A stretch of 33,603 bases of DNA, taken from assembly GCA_013334245.1 (NCBI GenBank), contig JAAXXZ010000013.1:1-33603 (forward strand). The letters are read 5' to 3'. The notes under the pieces were generated by a model. It searched no databases and had not been told where the DNA came from. It was given only the letters and a program-made list of their open reading frames with translations. This stretch comes from Candidatus Moraniibacteriota bacterium. GTDB taxonomy: Bacteria > Patescibacteriota > Minisyncoccia > Moranbacterales > UBA1568. A program made the position numbers and the translations under genes. This document shows, one piece after another, positions 1-7,180 of this stretch (position 1 is its first letter; each line of letters starts with the position of its first letter).

Positions 1-1
1 C

Positions 2-124
2 GTCTCCACAAGAGCGTTGAAACGGGCGCAGCGTTCCCTGAACGGAAGACCGAGAAAAGTCTTGAAATTCGCAACGCCACAAGAGGCCTTAAATCAATTC
101 GTTGCGTTAGATTTTAGGAAGTAA
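2..124 (+). CDS. IS30-family transposase, C-terminal fragment (left edge)
   Basis: The reading frame is open from the window edge and ends at TAA 122-124, giving 40 residues. It contains the LNGRPRK block followed by TPQEAL, which matches the conserved C-terminal end of IS30-family transposases (LNxRPRKxLxxxTPxE). The catalytic DDE core lies outside the window. The same 40 residues occur inverted at the right edge. Family assignment rests only on this tail, but the motif is distinctive. In IS30 elements the inverted repeat lies close to the end of the gene, which fits the loss of identity between the two copies one base after the stop codon. Confidence 0.75.
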   Translation, partial: VSTRALKRAQRSLNGRPRKVLKFATPQEALNQFVALDFRK

Positions 125-125
125 G
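2..125 (+). repeat. terminal inverted repeat of the window, left copy (IS end)
   Basis: Positions 2-125 are the exact reverse complement of 33480-33603 (124 bp). Identity stops right after the transposase stop codon, so the inner boundary is the end of the insertion sequence. The outer boundary is just the window edge. Two inward-facing copies of the same IS, or an assembly break inside a repeated IS, would both give this picture. Confidence 0.9.
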
Positions 126-204
126 TTTAAAAAGACGGGAAAAGATACCAGTGAAATCTATATGAAAAACAAGCCCCTGTCAAAGATCCTTACTCATGAA
201 ATTG

Positions 205-236
205 AAAAAAGACCCCGTTTTCCGCAGGTCTTTTTT
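205..236 (-). terminator. rho-independent terminator of gene 257-883
   Basis: A perfect 10-bp stem (AAAAAAGACC / GGTCTTTTTT) with a 12-nt loop lies about 20 bp past the stop codon of the minus-strand gene. The A-tract on one side and T-tract on the other would let it work in both directions. It resembles the hairpin at 1011-1042. Confidence 0.8.
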
Positions 237-256
237 CTCTTCATCAACTTGAACGC

Positions 257-883
257 TCACGCGATCATGAGCCGGCACGCTCTTCGGGCGATTTCGGTGC
301 AGATGCGCGGGCATGCTGCCTGCCAGGTCTCATCCGTGAACAGCTCTGCCATGCGAAGAAAGTACGGGCTGACGTTCCTTCCGAACCATGGATACGCCTC
401 TTCATATCCCGACCTGTCCATGAACCGGGTATAATATCCTTCGTCATCGTGCGGCTCCAGTTTCATGGGGATTGTCAGAACTTGATGTTCCGTTACTGCA
501 CAATAGGCTGCACTCCAGATTCTGCTCGTCGTCGCTACAACGATACTCGACTTAGCGTTGGATTTCGACATGATCCGGAATGAGGCCCACGCCGCGGCTT
601 CGGAATTTGGAAAATCCCGCATCGGTCTGCTGAAATAGAAAGGCATGATAGAGACGGACAAGATGCTTCCGCTCTCACAGCCGAGGCGATTTTCGACCCG
701 TTCCGCAATCTCACTGGCAACGCGCTGCGTAACCGCATTCGGGTCCTCGTCGAGATCCGGAACGGGTTTCAGATCGTTCATGCCGACGTTGATCGGCCCG
801 ATGATTCCCCTGAGGTCAGCAACCGGTGACAAGGAATGACTCAGAACGAGATAGTTCGGTCCAAAATAGATTTGTTTCTTCAA
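257..883 (-). CDS. hypothetical protein, member 1 of a tandem pair
   Basis: This 208-residue protein matches no family I recognise. The start is TTG at 883: a strong AAGGAGG ribosome-binding site (891-898) lies 7 nt upstream, and longer in-frame extensions would run through the promoter. No signal peptide or membrane segment is evident. There is an Asp/Glu-rich stretch (PVPDLDEDP) near residues 42-50, and a SGSILSVSIMPFYF stretch that looks like a beta-strand core. The neighbour at 1106-1738 has nearly the same length (210) and a similar order of motifs (IYFGPNYLVLS versus EYIIGRYPYVLS at the start; IPMKLEPHDDE versus VPFKLRTDDE later; SPYFLRMAEL versus NPYSTFLIELA near the end). The two are probably distant paralogues. 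It has its own promoter and terminator and so is a single-gene unit. Function unknown. Confidence 0.75.
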   Translation of the reverse strand: MKKQIYFGPNYLVLSHSLSPVADLRGIIGPINVGMNDLKPVPDLDEDPNAVTQRVASEIAERVENRLGCESGSILSVSIMPFYFSRPMRDFPNSEAAAWASFRIMSKSNAKSSIVVATTSRIWSAAYCAVTEHQVLTIPMKLEPHDDEGYYTRFMDRSGYEEAYPWFGRNVSPYFLRMAELFTDETWQAACPRICTEIARRACRLMIA

Positions 884-938
884 GGGCGTACCCTCCTTCA
901 ATTTTAAATGACTGTTTGACGAAAAGACTAACCCAAAA

Positions 939-967
939 ACCATAGGGCAGAAATGGCGGAAAGTCAA
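939..967 (-). promoter_or_regulatory. promoter of gene 257-883
   Basis: On the minus strand TTGACT (962-967) is followed by a 17-bp spacer and TATGGT (939-944). The expected transcript start near 932 leaves a leader of about 50 nt carrying AAGGAGG. The hexamers and spacer are identical to those at 1790-1818 in front of the neighbouring gene. Confidence 0.7.
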
Positions 968-1010
968 TGGTACGGTCATGATATAGCCGGAATGCCCGCC
1001 CGAAAAATGC

Positions 1011-1042
1011 AAAAAGGACCCGCTTTTCGGAGAGCCCTTTTT
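1011..1042 (-). terminator. terminator of gene 1106-1738
   Basis: AAAAAGG (1011-1017) pairs with CCTTTTT (1036-1042), with an inner CCG/CGG pairing. It lies about 65 bp beyond the stop codon. Its layout, including an inner CCGAAAAGCGG on the minus strand, is like the terminator at 205-236 (GCGGAAAACGG). Confidence 0.7.
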
Positions 1043-1105
1043 GTTTACAACCGCGTGAACGGTACCCGCCGTTCGACTTCCGCGCACAAACACGTGACGG
1101 GACGA

Positions 1106-1738
1106 CTACGACAAGAGGTACCTGAACGAATCGACGATGCCCTGCTCGAGATAGAATCGTATATGGACCGGGTACTGCGCCAATTCGATGAGGAACGTGC
1201 TGTAAGGGTTGATCTTCGGTATACGGAAGCCTCTCGAGATAATCTCCTTCAGCTCATCGTCGGTTCTCAGCTTGAACGGCACGTCAATCCTCCTTACCGG
1301 AGCGAATACGGTCGGCTCGGTCGGATTCCTTGAAAAACAGACGGTGATGTGACAGGTAGCCATTGCACCGGAAATCGGCGGTGGCACCCATATGCCTCGC
1401 TTCGACCGATCCCCCTCCGCAGGTTCAAGAACCTTTCCGAACGAATGAGCCGTAAGAATCGTCTCGCCGAGGGAAACGACGACCTTGATCGCGACTATCC
1501 CGCCCCGAAGACCATACATCCTTCTCAGGCACTTTGCTTTCCGTTCGGCACCCATTTCCGCCAGACGTTCAGCGTTCATGCCCTTCACCTCGCGTACCAG
1601 GCTTTCGTCATACGCCGACGTATCGATATGGACAGGATTCGGCATATCCTGTCCCCGACGTACGAACAGTGGCACAAGCTCCCCTAAGGCCGAAAGCACG
1701 TAGGGATAGCGGCCGATGATATACTCGATCTTATCCAT
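1106..1738 (-). CDS. hypothetical protein, member 2 of a tandem pair
   Basis: This 210-residue protein is of unknown family. I chose ATG at 1738 because the start then lines up with that of the paralogue at 257-883, and because a TTGACT-N17-TATGGT promoter lies upstream at 1790-1818. A GTG at 1840, with GAGGAG in front of it inside the end of the permease gene, would give 244 residues; its extension would cover the promoter, so it is less likely. The protein has no clear membrane segment and looks soluble. A Lys/Arg/Glu-rich helix lies around residues 55-80, followed by alternating hydrophobic stretches. The ribosome-binding site is weak (ACAGAG). Base use is like the neighbours. Function unknown. 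Confidence 0.72.
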   Translation of the reverse strand: MDKIEYIIGRYPYVLSALGELVPLFVRRGQDMPNPVHIDTSAYDESLVREVKGMNAERLAEMGAERKAKCLRRMYGLRGGIVAIKVVVSLGETILTAHSFGKVLEPAEGDRSKRGIWVPPPISGAMATCHITVCFSRNPTEPTVFAPVRRIDVPFKLRTDDELKEIISRGFRIPKINPYSTFLIELAQYPVHIRFYLEQGIVDSFRYLLS

Positions 1739-1789
1739 GTCTCTGTCGGTTAAATTGTTGACGAACAAAACGAAAATGAATACGCCGGA

Positions 1790-1818
1790 ACCATATACTG
1801 ATTCCAGCAAAAAGTCAA
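1790..1818 (-). promoter_or_regulatory. promoter of gene 1106-1738
   Basis: The minus strand shows TTGACT (1813-1818), a 17-bp spacer and TATGGT (1790-1795), exactly as at 939-967. The leader after it (TTCGTCAACAATTTAA) resembles that of the other copy (TTCGTCAAACAGTCATTTAA). So this gene is probably transcribed separately from the permease operon upstream. Confidence 0.7.
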
Positions 1819-1842
1819 CGGTCAAGACTATCCGAAACACGA

Positions 1843-2619
1843 TTACATCTCCTCGGCGACGCGTGGTGCAAGACGTCGATAGGAAAACAGCCCGATGCAG
1901 AAGAACATGCCTACCGCGACAAAAAACAGGACGTTCTGCCAAGGATCGGGAAAGTGCGCGTTGATGAGCGACTCTTTGGAAAAGTGGATGATGAACGCGA
2001 TCGGATTGATCAGAAGAATCTGCTGGACCCAGACCGGCATCAGCTGAAGCGAATAGAAGACCGGGGTCGCGTAGAACAGGATCTGCAAGAGCACCTCCCA
2101 GATCATGGACAGGTCACGGAACCGCACATAAAGCGGAGCCGAGAGCAGCGCGAACGAAAGGACGATGACATAGATCAGCACGGAGTACAGCATGAAGAGC
2201 GCTATCGACCCGATGGACGGCAGGAACAGGTTCCAGGCGAAGAACGCGACCACGACGACCAGGTTCATAACATATATCATCGCGGCATTGAGCGTCGACG
2301 CCATGACGATCGTCCAGCGCGGTATGTAAATCTTGGTCACGAGCTGGGACTTGCCTACGAGCGACTGCATGCCAGCGCTCGTTCCCTCCGAAAAGAAGTT
2401 GAACATGAGGATACCGACGAGGAGTTGCAGGGAATAGTGTTCCATCCCCTGACCGCGTTGGGCAAATATCGACGAGAAGACGAAGTTGAGGATCGCGAAC
2501 GTGAGGAGCGGTTTGAGCAATGCCCAGATATAGCCCAAAAACGAGCCCTGATATCGGAGCTTGAAATCGGTCTTGGCGAGCATCCAGATGAGCTCGCGAT
2601 AATTCTCGTGCTGTCTCAT
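1843..2619 (-). CDS. ABC-2 type polysaccharide export permease
   Basis: This 258-residue inner-membrane protein is of the ABC-2/Wzm-TagG type that exports lipid-linked polysaccharides. Near the N-terminus it has the typical LAKTDFKLRYQGSFLGYIWALLKPL segment (RYxxSxLGxxWxxLxPL). About six membrane helices follow, with a charged YVRFRDL motif in the late cytoplasmic loop (RDL is conserved in this family) and NPIAFIIHFSKESLI near the end. Length is normal for the family. The partner ATPase (Wzt/TagH) is not adjacent, and the only ABC ATPase in the window (30678-31400) is of the MacB/LolD type. It sits at the end of a glycosyltransferase/epimerase cluster, consistent with export of a surface glycan. 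No clear Shine-Dalgarno site precedes the ATG. Confidence 0.9.
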   Translation of the reverse strand: MRQHENYRELIWMLAKTDFKLRYQGSFLGYIWALLKPLLTFAILNFVFSSIFAQRGQGMEHYSLQLLVGILMFNFFSEGTSAGMQSLVGKSQLVTKIYIPRWTIVMASTLNAAMIYVMNLVVVVAFFAWNLFLPSIGSIALFMLYSVLIYVIVLSFALLSAPLYVRFRDLSMIWEVLLQILFYATPVFYSLQLMPVWVQQILLINPIAFIIHFSKESLINAHFPDPWQNVLFFVAVGMFFCIGLFSYRRLAPRVAEEM

Positions 2620-2660
2620 GAATTACAGGCTAGCACGTACGGCGACCCCGGCGCAACCGG

Positions 2661-3365
2661 CTATGCCGACCGTCGTCGGGAGCGAAGGAAAAGGATGAAT
2701 GCGATCAGCCCGAAAAACGCGACGATCCCGAGTATGAGCGCCGTGATCGGGGCGGTTTTCGAAGCCGGTGCCGTCGATGCCGCCGGTGTCGCGTCCGGAA
2801 CGTTTTCGGGATATCTGCGGAGAAGCACTTCACTGGACTCCGCATCACTGATGACTCCCCCGTTCTGATCCAGAAGCTTTTCCGTTGCCGCGTCGAAGGT
2901 CTGTCCGGCTTTCCCGCAATCCGCCAGGCAGGTCTGACTGTTTTCCCCGGCATCGAACTGGCAGATACCGTCATTATTGCAGAGCGACATCGATGAAAGA
3001 TCCTTCGTCAGGATCGGCTCAACGACATTCATGCGAAAAATCTTCAGCGTCCTGGCATTCGGATAAAACGGCGTTTCAACTGAAAACGACGCGCTCGTCG
3101 CCTGGAACGATTTACGCTCCAGTTCGTCGCCTGCCGCATTGTAGTACGCTAGCTGAAAACTGCCCGACGAAGGCTGCTCGGAGTACGCCATGATGGAGAG
3201 CGTCTGCGCATGATCGACAATCACTCCCCCGGTCGATTCGTCGAATGTCAGGAAACCCTTCGAGGAATCGTATTTGAACTGCAGCTGATACGCGTCCGCA
3301 CACGCCGCCTGTCCGGGAACGAAGATGAGGAGCGACGCCAGGAACGGGAAAATGAGTTTCCGCAT
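2661..3365 (-). CDS. membrane-anchored surface protein with Cys-rich loop
   Basis: This 234-residue protein begins with a signal peptide (MRKLIFPFLASLLIFVPGQA) and ends with a transmembrane helix (about 206-226) followed by an Arg-rich tail (RSRRR). It would therefore face the outside with its C-terminus inside. Residues 30-120 look like a beta-rich fold. Next comes a short cysteine motif, CNNDGICxxxxGENxxTCxxDC. Similar C-x-N-G-x-C-x-x-GE-N-x-x-x-C-x-x-DC loops occur in secreted archaeal and CPR proteins, and this one probably forms disulfides. An Ala/Pro/Thr linker precedes the anchor. The spacing of 10 bp after the pilin fusion gene suggests one transcript and a role in the same surface structure. 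Function unknown. Confidence 0.75.
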   Translation of the reverse strand: MRKLIFPFLASLLIFVPGQAACADAYQLQFKYDSSKGFLTFDESTGGVIVDHAQTLSIMAYSEQPSSGSFQLAYYNAAGDELERKSFQATSASFSVETPFYPNARTLKIFRMNVVEPILTKDLSSMSLCNNDGICQFDAGENSQTCLADCGKAGQTFDAATEKLLDQNGGVISDAESSEVLLRRYPENVPDATPAASTAPASKTAPITALILGIVAFFGLIAFILFLRSRRRSA

Positions 3366-3375
3366 ATGGATAGCG

Positions 3376-4329
3376 TTAACACGAGTTGTAATAGTTCATC
3401 ACCCGGACGCAGTAATTATTCTCCCCACAACTTCCTGTAAGCCCTGCATTGTAGCATCCGGCAAGACTTTTCAGGCCGTTAGCATTGCATATGGAATATC
3501 GTTTGAAGTCCTTCAACATGGCTGCGCCACAGTTGATATCGAGCTGGATATTATTCTGCAATGCCGCACAGGTCTCCGCATCCGTGCCCGTCAATCCGCA
3601 AACCTTTCTTCTTCCGGGCGCCGTCACCTGGGAATAGCCGCAGGCGCCGGCAGATGAGCTGCTCTTATTGCACCCCTCTCCCCCTTGGATGATTGCCATC
3701 ATGAAGTTCGCTTCGATACCGCCCGTATTCGACTTGACTGCGTTCGCTATCGACGAGCTCGCCGGGCACGAACCCTGATTGCACGAGTAGTACCCCGATC
3801 CCGTTCCTGGCGTCCCGGTAACGGGCGTCCCGGTTGCTGTACCCCCGGTCCCAGCCACCATCTGTCCGCTCCTCGATGTCGCATTGCACGAGAACTCGTA
3901 CCCGTTCGCGCCCTTCAGCTGGGCTCCGACCCCGAGATCGTCGTTCGCGCTGAAGATATAGAACATGACCATGTTCACGATGAACCAGGCGAAGAGGATG
4001 AATATGATGCCGATAAGCGTGTTCTTTATGCCATTCTTGGCGGTCTCGATGAGCTTCGGGTTTCCGCCGGAAACGATATAGACGATTCCCATCGCCGTGA
4101 TGATCGCAAGACCGATGAAAAACATCACGTCGCGGATACGCGTGATAATGTTGGCGATACCGGTGATGAAATGACAGAGCGCGCAGGGAGTCGATGCGTC
4201 CCCGCAGGGCACCAAGCCCGCCGCGCTGACGGAATCGGGAAGAAACGAGAATGCGAGAACCGACAACAGGACGACTAGGGCGACTCGTGACGCTTTCGAT
4301 CGGATCATACGACTGGTTCGAATGTTCAT
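3376..4329 (-). CDS. TrbC/VirB2-like pilin fused to lysozyme-like (SLT) domain
   Basis: This protein has 317 residues from ATG 4329; an in-frame ATG eight codons later is an alternative. Order of parts: signal sequence (about 1-35); a segment starting CALCHFITGIANIITRI with two long membrane helices (about 55-125), typical of type IV secretion pilin/TrbC-like proteins; a Gly/Thr-rich linker (GTGGTATGTPVTGTPG); then about 125 residues resembling lytic transglycosylases. In the last part AIIQGGEGCN fits the catalytic-Glu helix, ACGYSQV fits the GLMQ motif, and AGCYNAG fits the AxxYNAG motif. Many cysteines suggest disulfides. Transglycosylases normally open peptidoglycan for secretion machines, so a fusion to a pilin-like subunit is sensible. 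It is probably cotranscribed with the surface protein downstream. Lytic activity is inferred. Confidence 0.72.
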   Translation of the reverse strand: MNIRTSRMIRSKASRVALVVLLSVLAFSFLPDSVSAAGLVPCGDASTPCALCHFITGIANIITRIRDVMFFIGLAIITAMGIVYIVSGGNPKLIETAKNGIKNTLIGIIFILFAWFIVNMVMFYIFSANDDLGVGAQLKGANGYEFSCNATSRSGQMVAGTGGTATGTPVTGTPGTGSGYYSCNQGSCPASSSIANAVKSNTGGIEANFMMAIIQGGEGCNKSSSSAGACGYSQVTAPGRRKVCGLTGTDAETCAALQNNIQLDINCGAAMLKDFKRYSICNANGLKSLAGCYNAGLTGSCGENNYCVRVMNYYNSC

Positions 4330-4403
4330 TTTTCGGTTTTCCGCAAAAAACGCGGGCACTTCATGGAATATCATACCATGACTCGACGTTTCACGAAAAC
4401 CGG

Positions 4404-5363
4404 TCAGGCGGAATAATACTCCCGATACCACGCGACGAATTTTGCGATTCCGTCGTCGATACGGGTCGTCGGCTCCCAACCGAGCCCGCGAAGCTTGGAA
4501 ATATCAGCGACCGTCCGAGTAACATCGCCTTGCTGCATCGGAAGCATGTTGAGTTCCGCCTTCTTTCCCGAATGCTTTTCTACGGCCGCGATATAATCCA
4601 TCAGCGCCTCATCCCGGTCACCGCCGATGTTCATGACGCTTCCCGGCGGCAGATCGGCGTCCAATGTCACGAGCGTTCCGGACACGATGTCGTCGATATA
4701 GGTGAAGTTGCGCCGCATATCACCCCCGTTGAAGAGGTCGATCGGCTTTCCTTCGACTATGTTCGCGACGAATTTGAACACGCCCATATCGGGTCGTCCC
4801 CATGGACCATAGACCGTGAAGAACCTGAGGCCGGTCGTCTTGATTCCATACACGTGCGCATACACGTCGGCGAGCAGTTCGGTCGCCTTTTTCGTGGCGG
4901 CATAGACTGAAACCGGATGTTCCACGGGATCGGATTCGGAAAACGGCACCTTGGCATTCTGTCCATATACTGACGACGAGGAAGCGTACACGAGGTGCCT
5001 CGCACCGTATTTCCTGGCGCATTCGAAAATGTTGAGCGTGCCCATGACGTTCACGTCCGCATACAGTTCGGGACGCTCAAGCGAGTACCGGACACCCGCC
5101 ATAGCCGCCAGATGAACGATCTTTTCAGGTTTTTCCGTCTCGAATACTTCGTCCAGGAACGCCTTGTCTCGGATATCGCCCTCATACAGCCGGAATTTCC
5201 CGGAATAGTCGCCGAGAAAAACCGAAATCCGATCCTGCTTGAGTTTCGGATCGTAATAGTCGTTGAAATTGTCCACGATGATCGGCGTATCCCCACGATC
5301 CATCAGGGCTTTGGAAACGGCCGATCCGATAAACCCGGCACCACCTGTCACAAGAATGTTCAT
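4404..5363 (-). CDS. NAD-dependent epimerase, UDP-glucuronate 4-epimerase type
   Basis: This 319-residue extended short-chain dehydrogenase has the Rossmann motif TGGAGFIGS (6-14), DIRD (63-66), SSSSVYG (128-134) and the catalytic YAATK (Y154, K158). FNDYYDPKLKxxR (33-45), MAGVRYSLERPELY and YGPWGRPDMG are hallmarks of UDP-glucuronate 4-epimerases (CapI/LpsL/GAE), which make UDP-galacturonate for surface polysaccharides. A UDP-glucose 4-epimerase activity cannot be excluded. Length is normal. It lies between a glycosyltransferase and the pilin fusion gene in the envelope cluster. There is no Shine-Dalgarno site; the start codon is preceded by a tandem CAATG-type word array. Confidence 0.9.
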   Translation of the reverse strand: MNILVTGGAGFIGSAVSKALMDRGDTPIIVDNFNDYYDPKLKQDRISVFLGDYSGKFRLYEGDIRDKAFLDEVFETEKPEKIVHLAAMAGVRYSLERPELYADVNVMGTLNIFECARKYGARHLVYASSSSVYGQNAKVPFSESDPVEHPVSVYAATKKATELLADVYAHVYGIKTTGLRFFTVYGPWGRPDMGVFKFVANIVEGKPIDLFNGGDMRRNFTYIDDIVSGTLVTLDADLPPGSVMNIGGDRDEALMDYIAAVEKHSGKKAELNMLPMQQGDVTRTVADISKLRGLGWEPTTRIDDGIAKFVAWYREYYSA

Positions 5364-5369
5364 ATGACC

Positions 5370-5404
5370 GCATTGTTGAATGGTTGCATTGCTTCATTGC
5401 TTGA
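5370..5404. repeat. short word array before the epimerase gene
   Basis: On the minus strand the words AAGCAATG, AAGCAATG, CAACCATT and CAACAATG follow one another, ending about 6 nt before the epimerase start codon. It is one of several such arrays in the window, each built from a different word. Confidence 0.55.
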
Positions 5405-5415
5405 TCGATACCTGG

Positions 5416-6642
5416 CTACTTTTTCAAGCTGTCGGACGAGGGGCCCATTTGACCGCGCTTGATCGCATCCTTCAGATATCCGACATACTCCGCGTCATCG
5501 GCGCTCGTCGTCACATACCGAGCAAGGGCCGTCTTACGCGCCTGCTCACCGATTCGACGACGAAGATCGGCATCAGCGATAAGCCGCCCGAGCTTCTCCT
5601 CCCACTCGGTTTCCGTCAAGGCGACGAAGCCGTCCACGCCGTCTCGGATCGCCTCACGGAAGGTCTGCGTTGCCGCGGCGACCGTCGGTACCCCGAGGAT
5701 ACCCGCCTCGAAAAATTTCTGTTCCGCCTTGCCTTCACAAAACGGATTACCGATCTCGAGAGGGGCGATGTTTATGTCTACGCCGGCGACGTTACCGAAA
5801 TGTTTCTTGCGTTCCACATAGTGCATGCGATCGATACGGTCCGAGAACGCGCCAAACGATCCGTCAAGCACAAGCGGCCCGACGATAAGGAGCCTCAGAT
5901 TCGTATGCTTCATGAGCAACCTCTGAAGCGCTCCGGTAATGGTCGAGAAATCCTTGTCGTGACCCGCGGCTCCACTGAAATATCCTATCGTAACGGATTC
6001 GCCCGTTCCGATTCTCAGTCGTTCCGAACGTATATCGAATAATGTCTCGACAGTCGTTACATCGGAAATCGGCAGGCGGTTCGGAACGATAATCACTTTC
6101 TTCCCCCGTTCCCGAAGCTTCTCGGCGAGGAACGAAGTCGTGGTCGTCGCCACCTTCACGTACGGGTCCGCGAGGATTTCACCCCCGACGCCGTTCTCGT
6201 ACAGTTTCCGTTCGAGAGAATTCATCACCCGCCAATAATCCATGTGTTTGAGGTACTTCGGATCATAGACAAGATCATCGGTCTCGAAAATGATTTCTTT
6301 CCCCTGCTTCTTGATCTCGGCGATGAGCTTAGCGACCGACGGAGTAAAAAGGACGCGATGAAAGACAAACACGGAAAATTTGTCCGCATACGAGGAGAGT
6401 CGCGGATTATCCTGAACGGTAACCGACGATGTGATACCGCGCAAACCGAGTTCCTCCGCCACGTGTTTCGTCCGAAAGCGGGCGCTATCCCCCACTCCGC
6501 CGGTAACGAAAAGCACGTCCGCCGGCCTCACGCGACCGAAGAGCGCGAGTCCCGCGGGTATGATCCGTTTCATGCCGTGAACCACGCCCTCACGTTTCAG
6601 GGTCTGCCAGGCCTTTCCGATTTTTATCAGGAGTAGTTTCAT
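5416..6642 (-). CDS. glycosyltransferase, GT4-like (GT-B fold)
   Basis: This protein has 408 residues from ATG 6642 (a TTG two codons earlier is possible). The N-terminal half contains DVLFVTGG and, near residue 120, IIFETDDLVYDP, as in group-1-like glycosyltransferases of surface polysaccharide clusters. The C-terminal nucleotide-sugar half has VTIGYFSGAAGHDKDF (about 215-230), LLIVGPL, and EQKFFEAGILGVPTVAA (about 300-316). The last contains the Glu that contacts the ribose/phosphate of the donor in GT4 enzymes. There is no signal sequence, so it should act at the cytoplasmic face. Acceptor and donor are not predictable. It sits in line with the epimerase and the second GT4 gene, from which it is separated by the inserted four-helix-bundle gene. 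Confidence 0.85.
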   Translation of the reverse strand: MKLLLIKIGKAWQTLKREGVVHGMKRIIPAGLALFGRVRPADVLFVTGGVGDSARFRTKHVAEELGLRGITSSVTVQDNPRLSSYADKFSVFVFHRVLFTPSVAKLIAEIKKQGKEIIFETDDLVYDPKYLKHMDYWRVMNSLERKLYENGVGGEILADPYVKVATTTTSFLAEKLRERGKKVIIVPNRLPISDVTTVETLFDIRSERLRIGTGESVTIGYFSGAAGHDKDFSTITGALQRLLMKHTNLRLLIVGPLVLDGSFGAFSDRIDRMHYVERKKHFGNVAGVDINIAPLEIGNPFCEGKAEQKFFEAGILGVPTVAAATQTFREAIRDGVDGFVALTETEWEEKLGRLIADADLRRRIGEQARKTALARYVTTSADDAEYVGYLKDAIKRGQMGPSSDSLKK

Positions 6643-6654
6643 ATACAAATTAAT

Positions 6655-6681
6655 CGCGAAACACGAAAGGCGAAAGGCGGA
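6655..6681. repeat. flanking repeat of the four-helix-bundle gene (left arm)
   Basis: The plus strand carries ACGAAAGGCGAA (6663-6674) followed by AGGCGG. The same 12-mer occurs inverted at 7186-7197 and again at 7200-7211, on the other side of the gene 6785-7171. The gene therefore lies between inverted repeats, inside a glycosyltransferase operon. Confidence 0.55.
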
Positions 6682-6784
6682 TTATGGGAAACGATTCATT
6701 ATTGAGTCGCGATATGCAGCAGGCGAAAGGAAATTGAGGCGGATGCGTTATTCATTCGTGAATTCGAAAAACGAACGCCTATAA

Positions 6785-7171
6785 CTATGACCTGACGTTA
6801 TTCTTTTTCTTCCTTACTTCCAAGTATTGTATGAATCCGCCGATTTGTGAAGCGATATCTTCCAGTTGACCGTTTACGGAAATGAATTCATCTTCGGTTA
6901 TATAATTGACCGCACGAGCTATATATAATTGGTTTCTCGCTTCACCGGTAGATCCTTTCGCTATCCTCAAATATCTCTGAAATTCATTACTATTGTTCTT
7001 CTCGAATCCTTCTACGACATTCGAGCTGATTGAAACGACCGCCCTCCTGATTTGGTCCCGAAGACCAAAATCCTTGCAAAAGTCAGGTCGCGCTGAAAGA
7101 TCATAGACGCGTTTTGTCACTTTCATGCTCGCCTGCCATACTGGAAAATCTTCAAACTTCTTTGCAGACAT
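6785..7171 (-). CDS. four-helix-bundle protein (S23/IVS-protein family)
   Basis: This 128-residue protein has the clear signature of the family known from intervening sequences in 23S rRNA genes and related to the Avd accessory proteins of diversity-generating retroelements: FEDFPVWQASMKVTKRVYDLS, then FGLRDQIRRAVVSISSNVVEGF, then EFQRYLRIAKGSTGEARNQL. The members form pentameric, basic helical barrels that probably bind nucleic acid; the cellular role is unknown. Length is normal. It interrupts a run of glycosyltransferase genes, is more AT-rich than they are, and has 12-bp inverted repeats on both sides. These features suggest it arrived as a unit. No reverse transcriptase is present in the window. 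Confidence 0.9.
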   Translation of the reverse strand: MSAKKFEDFPVWQASMKVTKRVYDLSARPDFCKDFGLRDQIRRAVVSISSNVVEGFEKNNSNEFQRYLRIAKGSTGEARNQLYIARAVNYITEDEFISVNGQLEDIASQIGGFIQYLEVRKKKNNVRS

Positions 7172-7180
7172 ACGAATATT

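Noticed and set aside
162-434. Plus-strand frame of 90 codons near the left IS
   Set aside because: It runs through the hairpin terminator at 205-236 and the end of the gene at 257-883; no family features.
1954-2868. Plus-strand frame (304 codons) opposite the ABC-2 permease
   Set aside because: Antisense shadow rich in Arg, Asp and Glu, spanning the gap between two well-supported minus-strand genes.
6785-7171. Diversity-generating retroelement suggested by the Avd-like four-helix bundle
   Set aside because: No reverse transcriptase and no template/variable repeat pair in the window; S23-type proteins commonly occur alone.
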